Positions 43,057-52,786 of a DNA stretch of 52,906 nt are shown in pieces. Both the position numbers and the translations under genes were made by a program. The notes below the pieces were generated by a model that saw nothing but the letters and a program-made list of their open reading frames with translations, was not told the DNA's origin and made no database searches. The DNA comes from Arenibacter catalasegens. Lineage in GTDB: Bacteria; Bacteroidota; Bacteroidia; Flavobacteriales; Flavobacteriaceae. The stretch is taken from NCBI RefSeq assembly GCF_002909235.1, contig NZ_PHQQ01000034.1, forward strand, positions 1 through 52,906. The letters run 5' to 3'. How positions within the stretch are numbered: the first letter of the stretch is position 1; each line of letters starts with the position of its first letter.

Positions 43057-44155
43057 GGTTGGAGAAACTGTTCTGGAAATTGACCTTAGGGCACTGGAGC
43101 ATAATTATCATCATTTAAGATCCAAAATTAATCCCAGTACTAGATTTCTAGGAGTGGTGAAGGCATTCGCCTATGGCAGTGATTCCATTGCCGTTGCCAA
43201 AAAATTGGAATCCCTGGGTGCAGATTACCTGGCAGTAGCTTATACCAGTGAAGGAGTTGCCTTGAGGAACGCAGGAATAAAATTGCCCATTTTAGTACTT
43301 CATCCCCAACAGGTGAGTTTTACTACCATGATAGAAAAATGTCTGGAACCCAGTCTTTATTCCCTGTCTATTTTAAGCTCCTTCTTGAAATTAGCAAAAG
43401 ATCTGGGCCAAAAAGATTATCCAGTACATTTAAAATTCAACACCGGTTTAAACAGATTGGGATTTGGAGAAAATGACATAAATTTTATTCTTAGATCTCT
43501 TGAGGGGGCAGATCAAATTAGAATCAGTTCGCTATTTTCACATTTAGCCGCCTCTGAAGACTTAAATGAAACCGATTTTACCTTAGGACAGATTCAACTT
43601 TTCGAAAAAATTAGTTCGCAACTTATTGCTAAATTAAACTACAGGCCCTCAAGACATATGTTGAACACTTCAGGGATAATCAATTATCCAGAAGCACAGT
43701 ATGATATGGTTAGAAGTGGAATTGGCATCTACGGTTTTGGTAATGAAGCCTCAGAGGATGAAAAATTAATCCCCGTTGCTACCCTAAAAACAATCATATC
43801 ACAGATTCACAAAATTGAACCAAATGAAAGCGTAGGTTACAATAGGGCCTTTGTTTCCAATACTCCTAAAGTAACGGCAACACTTCCTTTAGGGCACGCA
43901 GATGGGATTGGCCGACAGTACGGCAATCGTGTTGGACAAGTTTCCGTACATGGAAAGTTGGCCCCTATCATCGGGAACGTATGTATGGATATGATTATGG
44001 TGGATGTCACAGGAATTGATTGCAAGGAAGGTGACGAGGTCATTGTTTTTGGCAAGAAACCCAGTGCAGAATTTTTAGCCTCCTCTGCCAAAACGATAAC
44101 TTACGAGCTTCTTACTGGAATTTCGCAGCGAGTTAAAAGAATTTATATTGATTAG
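43049..44155 (+). CDS. alr: Alanine racemase
   Basis: A 368-aa PLP enzyme interconverting L- and D-alanine for peptidoglycan. The PLP lysine is Lys38 in [11 protein letters not shown], where most enzymes read 'KANAYGHG'. [13 protein letters not shown] gives the phosphate-binding region, and SVGYNRAFV carries the second catalytic Tyr. [14 protein letters not shown] follows. The start is ATG 43049, overlapping tdk by 8 bp; an upstream ATG at 43004 lies deep in tdk and would add 15 odd residues. It is co-transcribed with tdk. Confidence 0.95.
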   Translation: MTKVGETVLEIDLRALEHNYHHLRSKINPSTRFLGVVKAFAYGSDSIAVAKKLESLGADYLAVAYTSEGVALRNAGIKLPILVLHPQQVSFTTMIEKCLEPSLYSLSILSSFLKLAKDLGQKDYPVHLKFNTGLNRLGFGENDINFILRSLEGADQIRISSLFSHLAASEDLNETDFTLGQIQLFEKISSQLIAKLNYRPSRHMLNTSGIINYPEAQYDMVRSGIGIYGFGNEASEDEKLIPVATLKTIISQIHKIEPNESVGYNRAFVSNTPKVTATLPLGHADGIGRQYGNRVGQVSVHGKLAPIIGNVCMDMIMVDVTGIDCKEGDEVIVFGKKPSAEFLASSAKTITYELLTGISQRVKRIYID

Positions 44156-44303
44156 TATTTCCTGTACCCAACTTGCCTTGTATCCTCAATGAATACTACC
44201 AATTAAAAAATATGTCTTTAGGATAAAAAGTTATTTTAACGTTTTGTTAAGACCACTTTTTAAACTAAATTGCAAGTACTATTAATCACATAAAACACTA
44301 ATT

Positions 44304-44714
44304 ATGTTCAAGGAATTTAAGGATTTTATTATGACCGGCAATGTCATTGATTTAGCCGTTGCTGTGCTGTTAGCAGGAGCTGCAGGTTTGGTTGTCAGTG
44401 GATTTGTCAACGATATCATGATGCCTATTGTAGGATTTTTTACGGGAGGCGTAGATTTCTCCGATATGCAATATGTTCTTTCAGAGGCGGTCATGGCTGC
44501 AGACGGAACGGTTGAAAAACCAGAAAGTGCCATCCGTTATGGAGCTTGGGTAAATTCTATAATCAACTTAATTATTGTTGGTTTTGTTTTGTTCATGATT
44601 GTAAAAGCATACAATAAAACAAAAACTCCACCTGCACCTCCTGCTCCAGAAGCTCCCAAAGGGCCAAGTCAAGAGGAACTTTTGACTCAAATCAGGGATT
44701 TATTAAAAAAATAA
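44304..44714 (+). CDS. mscL: Large-conductance mechanosensitive channel
   Basis: A 136-aa pore protein releasing solutes on hypo-osmotic shock. The N-terminal amphipathic helix FKEFKDFIMTGNVIDLAVAVLLAGAAGLVVSGFVNDIMMPIVG contains the TM1 pore with its small residues. TM2 is SIINLIIVGFVLFMIVKAYNK (about 83-103), followed by a Pro-rich linker and the C-terminal helical bundle SQEELLTQIRDLLKK. The length and order are standard. Monocistronic, with a terminator at 44788-44831. Confidence 0.97.
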   Translation: MFKEFKDFIMTGNVIDLAVAVLLAGAAGLVVSGFVNDIMMPIVGFFTGGVDFSDMQYVLSEAVMAADGTVEKPESAIRYGAWVNSIINLIIVGFVLFMIVKAYNKTKTPPAPPAPEAPKGPSQEELLTQIRDLLKK

Positions 44715-44787
44715 TATCACTTTGAAACATATTGGACTTTGAAGTCTATTCAAAGTCCGACCGCTACACTACCAACTAACCAATAAA

Positions 44788-44831
44788 AACCGTCAACTAA
44801 GATTCGCTATCCAAGTTGACGGTTCTTTTTT
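44788..44831 (+). terminator. mscL terminator
   Basis: AACCGTCAACT and AGTTGACGGTT arms of 11 bp around a 15-nt loop, followed by CTTTTTT. Confidence 0.9.
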
Positions 44832-44889
44832 ACTTAATAGTTTTATTTGTAACAATTTGTTATATTTTTAATAAATTATAATTTATGTA

Positions 44890-44919
44890 TTGTTTAATAT
44901 GCTATAATCAGTACATTTG
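44890..44919 (+). promoter_or_regulatory. asd promoter
   Basis: TTG (44890-44892), 19 nt, TACATTTG (44912-44919), a full Bacteroidota consensus 27 bp before the start. Confidence 0.8.
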
Positions 44920-44945
44920 CCAACTTAAATTTTAATTTAATCGTA

Positions 44946-45935
44946 ATGAAAGTAGCTGTAGTTGGTGCAACAGGAATGGTAGGGGAAGTGATGCTAAAAG
45001 TATTGGCAGAACGTAATTTTCCAGTAACTGAATTATTGGTCGTCGCCTCTGAAAGATCAGTGGGGAAAAAATTAACCTTCCAAGGTAAAGAACATACTCT
45101 TATTGGCCTAGAAACTGCCGTAGCCGCCAAACCGGATATTGCCATTTTTTCAGCCGGTGGAGATACTTCTTTGGAGTGGGCCCCAAAATTTGCTGCCGTT
45201 GGTACCACGGTTATAGATAATTCCTCAGCATGGCGTATGGATCCCACCAAAAAATTGGTGGTCCCCGAAATAAACGCTTCTGAGTTAAGTAAGGATGATA
45301 AAATTATCGCAAACCCAAACTGTTCTACTATTCAGATGGTATTGGCGTTATCATCCCTACACACTAAATACAAAATGAAAAGAGTAGTCGTTTCTACCTA
45401 TCAGTCAGTTTCCGGAACAGGGGTAAAGGCTGTTCAGCAATTGGAGAATGAAATTGCCGGAATACAAGGAGAAATGGCATATCCATATCCTATTGGAAAA
45501 AATGCCCTGCCCCATTGCGACGTGTTTTTGGACAATGGCTATACGAAAGAAGAGATGAAGCTGGCACAGGAGCCACAAAAAATATTCAATGATAGAACAT
45601 TCTCCGTAACTGCAACTGCTGTTCGCATCCCCACCGCCGGAGGTCATTCAGAGTCAGTAAACGTAGAATTTGAAAACGATTTTGAACTATCCGAAGTAAG
45701 AAGATTATTAAGTGAAACCCCAGGAATTGTTGTTCAGGACAACACGGATACCAATACCTACCCTATGCCCATTTATGCACATGGTAAGGATGATGTTTTT
45801 GTTGGCCGGATTAGACGGGATGAAACACAGCCCAATACTTTGAACATGTGGATTGTTGCGGACAACCTACGAAAGGGAGCAGCAACCAACGCGGTACAAA
45901 TTGCAGAATATTTGGTTCAGCACCAATTAGTATAG
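44946..45935 (+). CDS. asd: Aspartate-semialdehyde dehydrogenase
   Basis: A 329-aa enzyme reducing aspartyl phosphate with NADPH, the branch point for lysine, diaminopimelate, threonine and methionine. The Rossmann motif is VAVVGATGMVGEVML (residues 3-17), the catalytic Cys126 is in ANPNCSTIQMVLAL, and RIPTAGGHSESVNVEFEN holds the catalytic His. The length is typical of the short Gram-positive/Bacteroidota type. It stands alone with its own promoter and terminator. Confidence 0.97.
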   Translation: MKVAVVGATGMVGEVMLKVLAERNFPVTELLVVASERSVGKKLTFQGKEHTLIGLETAVAAKPDIAIFSAGGDTSLEWAPKFAAVGTTVIDNSSAWRMDPTKKLVVPEINASELSKDDKIIANPNCSTIQMVLALSSLHTKYKMKRVVVSTYQSVSGTGVKAVQQLENEIAGIQGEMAYPYPIGKNALPHCDVFLDNGYTKEEMKLAQEPQKIFNDRTFSVTATAVRIPTAGGHSESVNVEFENDFELSEVRRLLSETPGIVVQDNTDTNTYPMPIYAHGKDDVFVGRIRRDETQPNTLNMWIVADNLRKGAATNAVQIAEYLVQHQLV

Positions 45936-45984
45936 TAGATCTAATCCTTCCCTTAGGCAATCAAAAGTCGAGGAAAAGAATGTT

Positions 45985-46020
45985 AAAACCTTTGTAACAA
46001 CCATTTACAAAGGTTTTTTT
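45985..46020 (+). terminator. asd terminator
   Basis: AAAACCTTTGTAA and TTACAAAGGTTTT arms, 13 bp, loop CAACCA plus one base, followed by T-run. Confidence 0.92.
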
Positions 46021-46025
46021 TATGC

Positions 46026-46033
46026 TAATTTTG
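46026..46033 (+). promoter_or_regulatory. -7 element of prolyl oligopeptidase gene
   Basis: TAATTTTG, full match to TAnnTTTG, 20 bp before the start; no TTG at the usual distance. Confidence 0.55.
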
Positions 46034-46052
46034 GCGCAAGAGTATCCCTTTC

Positions 46053-48212
46053 ATGAAGAAATCTATACTAATCCCGCTTGCAGCAATACAAATTTTCGCC
46101 TGTGAGCCTACTCAAAAAAAAGAAACAATCGTTTTGAATTATCCTACTACTAAAAAAGTTGATTCCGTAGACACCTATTTTGGCACAAAGGTCCATGATC
46201 CGTTCCGTTGGTTGGAAGATGACAGAAGCCCTGAAACAGAAAATTGGGTTAAGTCACAAAACAAGACTACCCATAACTATCTGGACAAAATTCCATTTCG
46301 CAAAGATTTAAAAAAACGTTTGGAACACTTATGGAACTACGAGAAACTGGGATCTCCTTTCAAGGAAGGCAATTATACCTATTTCTTTAAGAACGATGGC
46401 CTACAAAATCAAAATGTATTGTACCGTAAAAAAGGAGATAATGGGGAAGCAGCGGTATTCTTGGATCCCAATTCGTTTTCAGACGATGCCACAACCTCTC
46501 TAGCAGGAATTAATTTTTCCAAGGACGGCTCCATAGCAGCCTATTCCGTATCGGAAGGCGGAAGCGATTGGCGAAAAGTAATCGTAATAAATGCAGAGAA
46601 CAAGTCCATTGTAGAGGATACTTTGGTAGATATAAAATTTAGTGGCATTTCTTGGAAAGGAAACGAGGGTTTTTATTACTCCAGTTATGACAAACCCAAA
46701 GGCAGTGAACTATCGGCCAAAACAGATCAACACAAACTTTATTATCACAAACTCGGCACTTCCCAGAACAGCGATGCAGTAGTATTTGGTGGTATTCCAT
46801 CAGAAAAACACAGATATGTAGGTGGTTATGTTACGGAGGATGAGCATTACCTTATAATTAGCGCAGCGGTTTCTACCTCGGGCAATAAGTTGTTTATAAA
46901 AGACCTGAGACAATCTGAAAGCAATTTGATCACCATATTGGATACACCTGACACAGACAGCCAAGTTATAGACAATAAGGACTCAAAACTCTTTATATTG
47001 ACCAATAGAAATGCACCCAATAAAAAGGTCATAACAGTCGATGCAAAAAATCCCACTCCCGAATATTGGACGGATTTAATTCCGGAAACGGAAAATGTAC
47101 TTTCCGTGGGTACTGGCGGGGGTTATATTTTTACGGAATATATGGTAGATGCCATTTCCAAAGTATATCAATATGATGTTGATGGCACTATGATACGCGA
47201 AGTGATACTTCCAGGATTGGGAAGTGCTGGTGGTTTTAGCGGAAAAAAGATGGAAACCGAACTCTACTTTTCGTTTACCAACTATAATACCCCAGGATCT
47301 ACCTATAAATACAATATTACGACTGGTGAATATAAGCTATACTGGAAACCGGAAATAGATTTCAATCCGGAGGAATATGTGTCCAAACAAGTCTTTTATT
47401 CCTCAAAGGATAGTACTAAGGTACCAATGATCATTACCCACAAAAAGGGATTGGAATTGAACGGCAGAAATCCGACCATGCTTTATGGTTATGGTGGATT
47501 CAATATTAACCTAACACCAGCTTTTAGTGTTACCAATGCGGTTTGGATGGAACAGGGTGGAATATTAGCGGTCCCCAACCTAAGGGGAGGTGGAGAATAT
47601 GGTAAAAAATGGCACGATGCAGGTATCAAAACCAAAAAGCAAAATGTATTTGACGATTTTATAGCTGCCGCTGAGTATTTGATCGACCAAAAATATACTT
47701 CAAGTGACTATTTGGCAATAAAAGGAGGTTCCAACGGCGGACTCTTGGTTGGCGCTACTATGACCCAAAGACCAGATTTAATGAAGGTAGCCTTGCCCGC
47801 AGTAGGCGTTCTGGACATGCTTAGATACCATACCTTCACCGCTGGTGCTGGATGGGCCTATGACTATGGAACCCCTGAAGATAACGAGGAAATGTTTAAT
47901 TATCTTAAGGGCTATTCCCCCGTACATAACGTTCAGGAAGGAGTACAATATCCTGCAACCCTTATTACTACGGGCGATCATGACGATAGGGTAGTACCTG
48001 CACATAGCTTTAAGTTTGCTGCAGAATTGCAGGAAAAGCAAACAGGTAATAACCCTACCTTAATACGTATTGAAGTGAATGCAGGCCACGGAGCAGGAAC
48101 TCCCGTGAGCAAAACTATTGAGCAAAATGTGGATATTTTTGGATTCACCTTGTTCAATATGGGCTTTAAGGAACTCCCCAACAAGGGAGTTTTAAAAGAT
48201 TTTAAGGATTAG
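46053..48212 (+). CDS. Prolyl oligopeptidase (S9A), lipoprotein
   Basis: A 719-aa serine peptidase that cuts short peptides after proline. A lipobox-like IFACEP (Cys at about residue 17) suggests export and lipid anchoring. The N-terminal part begins [37 protein letters not shown], the family's opening, and a seven-bladed propeller covers about 90-440. The catalytic triad is Ser560 ([10 protein letters not shown]), Asp644 (GDHDDRVVP) and His679 (NAGHGAG). Monocistronic, terminator at 48240-48272. Confidence 0.96.
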   Translation: MKKSILIPLAAIQIFACEPTQKKETIVLNYPTTKKVDSVDTYFGTKVHDPFRWLEDDRSPETENWVKSQNKTTHNYLDKIPFRKDLKKRLEHLWNYEKLGSPFKEGNYTYFFKNDGLQNQNVLYRKKGDNGEAAVFLDPNSFSDDATTSLAGINFSKDGSIAAYSVSEGGSDWRKVIVINAENKSIVEDTLVDIKFSGISWKGNEGFYYSSYDKPKGSELSAKTDQHKLYYHKLGTSQNSDAVVFGGIPSEKHRYVGGYVTEDEHYLIISAAVSTSGNKLFIKDLRQSESNLITILDTPDTDSQVIDNKDSKLFILTNRNAPNKKVITVDAKNPTPEYWTDLIPETENVLSVGTGGGYIFTEYMVDAISKVYQYDVDGTMIREVILPGLGSAGGFSGKKMETELYFSFTNYNTPGSTYKYNITTGEYKLYWKPEIDFNPEEYVSKQVFYSSKDSTKVPMIITHKKGLELNGRNPTMLYGYGGFNINLTPAFSVTNAVWMEQGGILAVPNLRGGGEYGKKWHDAGIKTKKQNVFDDFIAAAEYLIDQKYTSSDYLAIKGGSNGGLLVGATMTQRPDLMKVALPAVGVLDMLRYHTFTAGAGWAYDYGTPEDNEEMFNYLKGYSPVHNVQEGVQYPATLITTGDHDDRVVPAHSFKFAAELQEKQTGNNPTLIRIEVNAGHGAGTPVSKTIEQNVDIFGFTLFNMGFKELPNKGVLKDFKD

Positions 48213-48239
48213 TATAAAAAAAATCAATAATTTTGTTCT

Positions 48240-48272
48240 AAAGTCCGTTTCTTTTAGAAATGGACTTTTTTT
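48240..48272 (+). terminator. Prolyl oligopeptidase terminator
   Basis: AAAGTCCGTTTC and GAAATGGACTTT pair over 12 positions (one G-T wobble) with loop TTTTA, followed by T-run. Confidence 0.92.
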
Positions 48273-48304
48273 ATCCCCTAAGGTTACATTTATAATTTTA
48301 GCCC

Positions 48305-49282
48305 ATGTTACAAGTTAATTCTCTTTCGTTCACTTATGATAAAATACCGGTATTGGCCGATATTAGTTTAAAGGTGGCCAAAGGGGAGCACATCTCCATT
48401 GTAGGTGAAAGTGGTTGTGGAAAAAGCACACTGCTCAAAATTATTTACGGCCTTCTCCAACCACAAAAAGGCGATATATTTTGGGGCGAGAAACAGGTGT
48501 TGGGCCCTGATTATAATCTTGTTCCCGGCGAATCCTATATGAAATACCTTTCCCAGGATTTTGATCTAATGCCTTTCACAACTGTGGCGGAAAATGTAAG
48601 TCAATTTTTATCTGTTTTCTACCCTGAGGAATTGAAGGCAAGAACAACAGAGCTGTTGGAAATGATAGACATGGTTCCCTTTGCCAACACAAAGGTTAAA
48701 AACCTAAGTGGGGGCCAACAACAAAGAGTAGCTTTGGCCCGGGTCCTAGCTCAAAAACCAGAAGTATTGTTATTGGATGAGCCTTTTGGTCATATAGATA
48801 ATTTTAGAAAAAATCAACTGAGAAGAAATCTCTTTGGCTACTTACAAAAAGAGGAGATTAGTTGTATTACGGCTACCCATGACCACCAAGATGTTCTTCC
48901 ATATGCCAATAGGGTCATTGTCCTTAAAGATCAGGAAATTATGGTTAATGCCAGAACTAAAGATCTATATAACAACCCAAAAAATATTTACACCGCCACC
49001 TTGTTCGGAGAAGCCAACCTTATTCCAATAAACATCATAAAATCTTATGGAGATTTGGAACGAAATATTCTTGTTTACGCTCATGAATTTAGGGTCTCAC
49101 AAAAATCGGGAATTCCAACAACTGTAGAAAAATGCTATTTTATGGGAAGTCACTTTTTGATAGAGGGGCAGTCCGGAGAGCACAGAATAAGGTTTAATTC
49201 TGATGAAGCCCTGACCCAAGGCAAGCAGGTTTTCCTTAACATTGCCCTTGAAACCATTAACCAACGTCTAAAACCATTATAG
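48305..49282 (+). CDS. ABC transporter ATP-binding protein, orphan
   Basis: A 325-aa ATPase of the type that powers PotA/FbpC-like importers. Walker A GESGCGKST (34-42), Q-loop KYLSQDFDLMPF, signature LSGGQQQRVALARVL, Walker B VLLLDEPFGHID, H-loop ITATHDHQD. The C-terminal region (about 235-325, NLIPINIIKSYGD... and EHRIRFNSDEALTQGK) is TOBE-like. No permease or binding protein is near, so the partner is encoded elsewhere. Followed after 4 bp by arfB, hence probably co-transcribed. Confidence 0.9.
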   Translation: MLQVNSLSFTYDKIPVLADISLKVAKGEHISIVGESGCGKSTLLKIIYGLLQPQKGDIFWGEKQVLGPDYNLVPGESYMKYLSQDFDLMPFTTVAENVSQFLSVFYPEELKARTTELLEMIDMVPFANTKVKNLSGGQQQRVALARVLAQKPEVLLLDEPFGHIDNFRKNQLRRNLFGYLQKEEISCITATHDHQDVLPYANRVIVLKDQEIMVNARTKDLYNNPKNIYTATLFGEANLIPINIIKSYGDLERNILVYAHEFRVSQKSGIPTTVEKCYFMGSHFLIEGQSGEHRIRFNSDEALTQGKQVFLNIALETINQRLKPL

Positions 49283-49286
49283 GCCA

Positions 49287-49691
49287 TTGAACAGGGAAGG
49301 CATCATTCAGGAATTAAAATTTAAAGCCGTTCGGAGCAGTGGTGCCGGGGGGCAAAATGTGAATAAGGTTTCCTCCAAGGTGGAACTGACCTTCGATCTG
49401 AAAAACTCCAACGCCCTGAATGAATTTGAAAAAAATAGGCTTCTCAAGAAACTCTCCTCAAAACTGAGTAAAGAAAACCTACTTTTAATGCAATGCGAGG
49501 AAACCCGGAGTCAACACAAAAATAAGGAACTTGTTATTCAAAAATTTCTTGATACGATCCAAGCAAATTTGGTTGTCCCCAAAAGAAGAAAAAAAACCAA
49601 ACCCACTAGGTCGGCTATTGAAAAGCGACTGAAGAGCAAAAAACGGGCAGCCCTCAAAAAAGTGAACCGATCTAGGCCCAAATTAGACTAA
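49287..49691 (+). CDS. arfB: Alternative ribosome-rescue peptidyl-tRNA hydrolase
   Basis: A 134-aa release-factor-like protein that frees peptides from stalled ribosomes. The catalytic GGQ is at residues 21-23 (SSGAGGQNVNKVSSKVELTFDL), and a basic tail (RRKKTKPTRSAIEKRLKSKKRAALKK) inserts in the mRNA channel. The start is TTG at 49287: no ATG is available, and MNREGIIQELKFKAVRSSG begins just where relatives do. Gap of 4 bp after the ABC ATPase gene. Confidence 0.94.
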   Translation: MNREGIIQELKFKAVRSSGAGGQNVNKVSSKVELTFDLKNSNALNEFEKNRLLKKLSSKLSKENLLLMQCEETRSQHKNKELVIQKFLDTIQANLVVPKRRKKTKPTRSAIEKRLKSKKRAALKKVNRSRPKLD

Positions 49692-49707
49692 TCCGTTCGA
49701 CCTTCTT

Positions 49708-50400
49708 TTACTCAAAAACTGCCACTGCCCTAACGGGCGACCCAGTACCTCCCCGTATTTTTAAAGGCAATCCAATAAATCTAAATCGACCGCGACCAAT
49801 TAACAGATGTAAATTGATCATATTTTCATAATGCGTAAATCCAAGCGCTCCGCAAATTTGATGTACTTCCTTATTAGAAATACTTGGAATTCCGGGCGAC
49901 ATCATTTCCACACCAAATGCGGAAATGCCCTGTTCTCCCAACCATTTGGTCGCATTGGCACTTAATCCCGGTCCACTGACCCAATCAGCACCTCCATAAG
50001 TCCTTCTGTAATGGTCCGTGTACAATAAGACTGTGTCCCCTTCTTTAATCGTCGTGTTGGAAGTAGAACAGGCCGACATCAAATCCGAAGGTTCAATTAA
50101 TTCCTTTAAGCCTTTATGAGACAAATCCAAACAGATTCCCTCCGTATAGAACATAGTGAGCGGCATAGTGTCAATAGATTGCCCTTTAAATTCACTTGCC
50201 ATATGGTTCAAGGCATCCACATGAGTCCCTGTATGTTCACTCATTTCCAATTTATATACACTTGGGGACACTACAGTGCTATCGGTTATTCCGTCCCATT
50301 GTTCATGGGAGGCGTACATTTCCATCTTTACCCCAGGAAGGCTCTTATAAACGGGCATTCCGGAGAAAATTTCTTGACTGAGGTCTATGATTTCTGACAT
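49708..50400 (-). CDS. Cyclase family protein (kynurenine formamidase-like)
   Basis: A 230-aa metal-dependent hydrolase. The family motif HxGTHxD is present as His56-Thr-Gly-Thr-His60-Val-Asp62 (MSEHTGTHVDALNH). IIDLSQEIFSGMPVYKSLPG opens the domain, and LLIGRGRFRFIGLPLKIRGGTGSPVRAVAVFE closes it, with a usual short core. Family members hydrolyse formyl- or cyclic amides, for example N-formylkynurenine; which substrate is used here is unknown. It is separate from its neighbours. Confidence 0.92.
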   Translation of the reverse strand: MSEIIDLSQEIFSGMPVYKSLPGVKMEMYASHEQWDGITDSTVVSPSVYKLEMSEHTGTHVDALNHMASEFKGQSIDTMPLTMFYTEGICLDLSHKGLKELIEPSDLMSACSTSNTTIKEGDTVLLYTDHYRRTYGGADWVSGPGLSANATKWLGEQGISAFGVEMMSPGIPSISNKEVHQICGALGFTHYENMINLHLLIGRGRFRFIGLPLKIRGGTGSPVRAVAVFE

Positions 50401-50453
50401 AATGTTAAATAATAATATATCTCAATATCTTGGTCACCAGCTTCAAAAAAAGA

Positions 50454-50909
50454 TTACTCAATTTTCTGTATTTTGAATTCCTTTGAATTAAAAACAGCAA
50501 TATCGCCCACTACTTCCCCCATTAACAGTTTTCCAACTGGCGTATTGGGCGCTATGGCATAAAAAGAAACTCCGTCCACTTTTGTTTCTCCAGCACTAAT
50601 TGCCATATAATAATTTTGTTGATCGGTATATATAACACTCCCCAGTCCAACATGGGACATATTGGAGTTTAAGGGTGTCTTCTTAAACAACTCTTGAAGT
50701 AAATGAACTTCGGAAAGCTGCTTGCCCAATTTTTCTCGTTCTAACTGAATCATAGCTCTACCCGTTTCATGCTTGTCCCCTGCACTACTTTTGGTCTCAG
50801 AGCTCAAAGCTTCCTGTAGCGAATCAATATTATTTTGAATCCGCGCTAACCGATTCTCTATATATGATTTACAAAAGCCGTATAATTGTTGTTTTAACGG
50901 ATGGTCCAT
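50454..50909 (-). CDS. GreA/GreB-like protein
   Basis: A 151-aa protein. The N-terminus (about 15-75) is a coiled coil with basic and acidic residues (RLARIQNNIDSLQEALSSETKSSAGDKHETGRAMIQLEREKLGK), the secondary-channel arm of Gre factors. The rest (about 80-151, VGLGSVIYTDQQNYYMAISAG...GKLLMGEVVGDIAVFNSKEFKIQKIE) is the FKBP-like C-terminal domain. It is shorter than E. coli GreA (158). Relatives in Flavobacteriaceae are often mislabelled '3-oxoacyl-ACP synthase'. It probably interacts with RNA polymerase. Gap of 42 bp from the next gene. Confidence 0.82.
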   Translation of the reverse strand: MDHPLKQQLYGFCKSYIENRLARIQNNIDSLQEALSSETKSSAGDKHETGRAMIQLEREKLGKQLSEVHLLQELFKKTPLNSNMSHVGLGSVIYTDQQNYYMAISAGETKVDGVSFYAIAPNTPVGKLLMGEVVGDIAVFNSKEFKIQKIE

Positions 50910-50951
50910 TTAGAATACATGATTTAACTTAATATGATTTTTACCCTCAGC

Positions 50952-52067
50952 CTATTTTGCCAAAGTGGCCAATTCCTTTCCGATTAAACTACCGATGGCA
51001 ATGCCCATTCCTCCCATTCTTACCCCGCAATAAACATGCTTGCTCAACTGCTTAACAATAGGTTTCTTTTGATCACCAATACCCATAATACCGCTCCATC
51101 TTTGGTCTACCTCAAAGGGCGTATTTGGTAAAATAATTGTTCGCAATATCTCCTCGAGTCTATCCTGAATTAAAGTGGTCTCCCCAAAAGTACTTGTTTC
51201 CTCTCCCGTAAAATCCAAATTTCTTCCTCCCCCCAGAAGAATTCGTTCTTCAATGTTCCTAAAATAATAGTATCCTTCATCCAAATGAAAAGTCCCCTTG
51301 ATGTGTAGGTTATCTATAGGTTTCGTAATCAGTACTTGTGCTCGGGCAGGTTTTACTATTTCTTGAATTAATTGGGATGCAAAACCATTGGTTGCAATAA
51401 AAAGTTTGTTGGTCCTAAATTCGAATTGATCGGTTTTAATAACAACATCATGCATATTCTCCCCATAGCTCTCAACACTAATGGCATTTAGGACCGTTAT
51501 ACCCCCATTTTGCACCTTATCAAGTAAGGTTTTCATCATTTTACCGGTATTGATCTGCCCTTCGAACGTACTGGATATATAGTTCTCCTGTATACCTTTA
51601 AAACCAAAACTATTGTTGTGAACCTCAAAAGTATCGGCCTTAAATACAGGATTTAAAAGGGAATTCACCATATCCAAATTATCCAGACAATCCTCATAAA
51701 GACCCTTCTGATCCTTTAAAAAAACCTCATGACCACCGTGATTTTGATAATCCATTTGATCATCACCTAGATTCTCGCGTAATAATTGAACGCCCTCCCA
51801 ACGCTTTTGTACCAACTGTACCACTTCTCCCTCAGAATGCATTTTTAAATCGGCCAAAATCTCCGAAATACTTCCGAAGCAGGCAAATCCAGCATTTTTT
51901 GTACTCGCCCCCTGTGGCAGCAGTCCTCTTTCCAATACTAAAATCTTAGCCTTTGGGAATTGTTTCTTTAAATAAAAAGCACAATTAAGTCCTACAATCC
52001 CACTGCCTACAATAGTGAAATCTATATTGGACAACCACGTTTTATATTCCCAGTAACTTAGGTTCAT
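50952..52067 (-). CDS. FAD-dependent oxidoreductase (DAO family)
   Basis: A 371-aa flavoenzyme. The FAD-binding motif is DFTIVGSGIVGLNCAFYLKKQFPKAKILVLERG (about residues 16-48, GxGxxG), and a GASTKNAGFACFGS stretch follows that covers the flavin face. Near the C-terminus RWSGIMGIGDQKKPIVKQL and YCGVRMGGMGIAIGSLIG complete the D-amino-acid-oxidase-type fold. It likely oxidises an amino acid or secondary amine; the substrate is unknown. Its 5' end faces the gene-poor right edge. Confidence 0.9.
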   Translation of the reverse strand: MNLSYWEYKTWLSNIDFTIVGSGIVGLNCAFYLKKQFPKAKILVLERGLLPQGASTKNAGFACFGSISEILADLKMHSEGEVVQLVQKRWEGVQLLRENLGDDQMDYQNHGGHEVFLKDQKGLYEDCLDNLDMVNSLLNPVFKADTFEVHNNSFGFKGIQENYISSTFEGQINTGKMMKTLLDKVQNGGITVLNAISVESYGENMHDVVIKTDQFEFRTNKLFIATNGFASQLIQEIVKPARAQVLITKPIDNLHIKGTFHLDEGYYYFRNIEERILLGGGRNLDFTGEETSTFGETTLIQDRLEEILRTIILPNTPFEVDQRWSGIMGIGDQKKPIVKQLSKHVYCGVRMGGMGIAIGSLIGKELATLAK

Positions 52068-52372
52068 ATGGGGTCTATGCTTTTATAAGCAAAATTATAA
52101 TTTTGGAATAAAGGTATTATTTCTTTGGAGATATCTAGGGGTCATCACTACTTGTTGTGATTATGCAAGAATTGAGGTTAATATGAAATGTCGTATTTTT
52201 TTTGATTGTTAGTTTTGTTTTTTGGAAAAAATAGAGTAACACATATGTTGAAAATATTCTTCCTTTCTTCTCAAGTGGTTTTTATTGTTTATAATCGGTT
52301 TTCGTTAATCTGCGTTTTCTGTGCCGTTCTATGAAACAGACTAAAGAGCATCATCAATAACATCCTCTTTCA

Positions 52373-52396
52373 TTTTCTTTGCTTGTCCAAAGAAAA
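52373..52396. repeat. Short inverted repeat
   Basis: TTTTCTTTG-CTTGTC-CAAAGAAAA, nine bases on each arm. It is probably part of a common intergenic repeat; no gene reads through it. Confidence 0.6.
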
Positions 52397-52786
52397 CGAA
52401 ACAAAAGAAAAGACCCTTCTTCACTAGGTGGTCCTTAAAATCTTTGGATTTTATGGACCGATGCCATGGCCTAAATTATTTCCAAGGCTTCAATAATTCT
52501 TTACGGCCATGACATCTCCACTACGGAAGAAGATAGACCCAACAACAAACTTTGGAGGCAATGTACAAGGGTATTTAAAAATGGTCAATGATTTATCTGA
52601 ACTAAGTAGGTTGAAGGAACAAAGGAACGGCCTATTTTCAATTTCGTCTTAAATCAAGTGCTTTTCACATTGGGCGAGAGAAGCCGTCCAAAGAGCATTT
52701 CACCTAAGTGAAAGCGGCCTGGGCGGTGCGGCCGTGGAAAGTACGTGGATTTAAAGAAATTTAAAATCAGCCTACTCCCGGTATTC

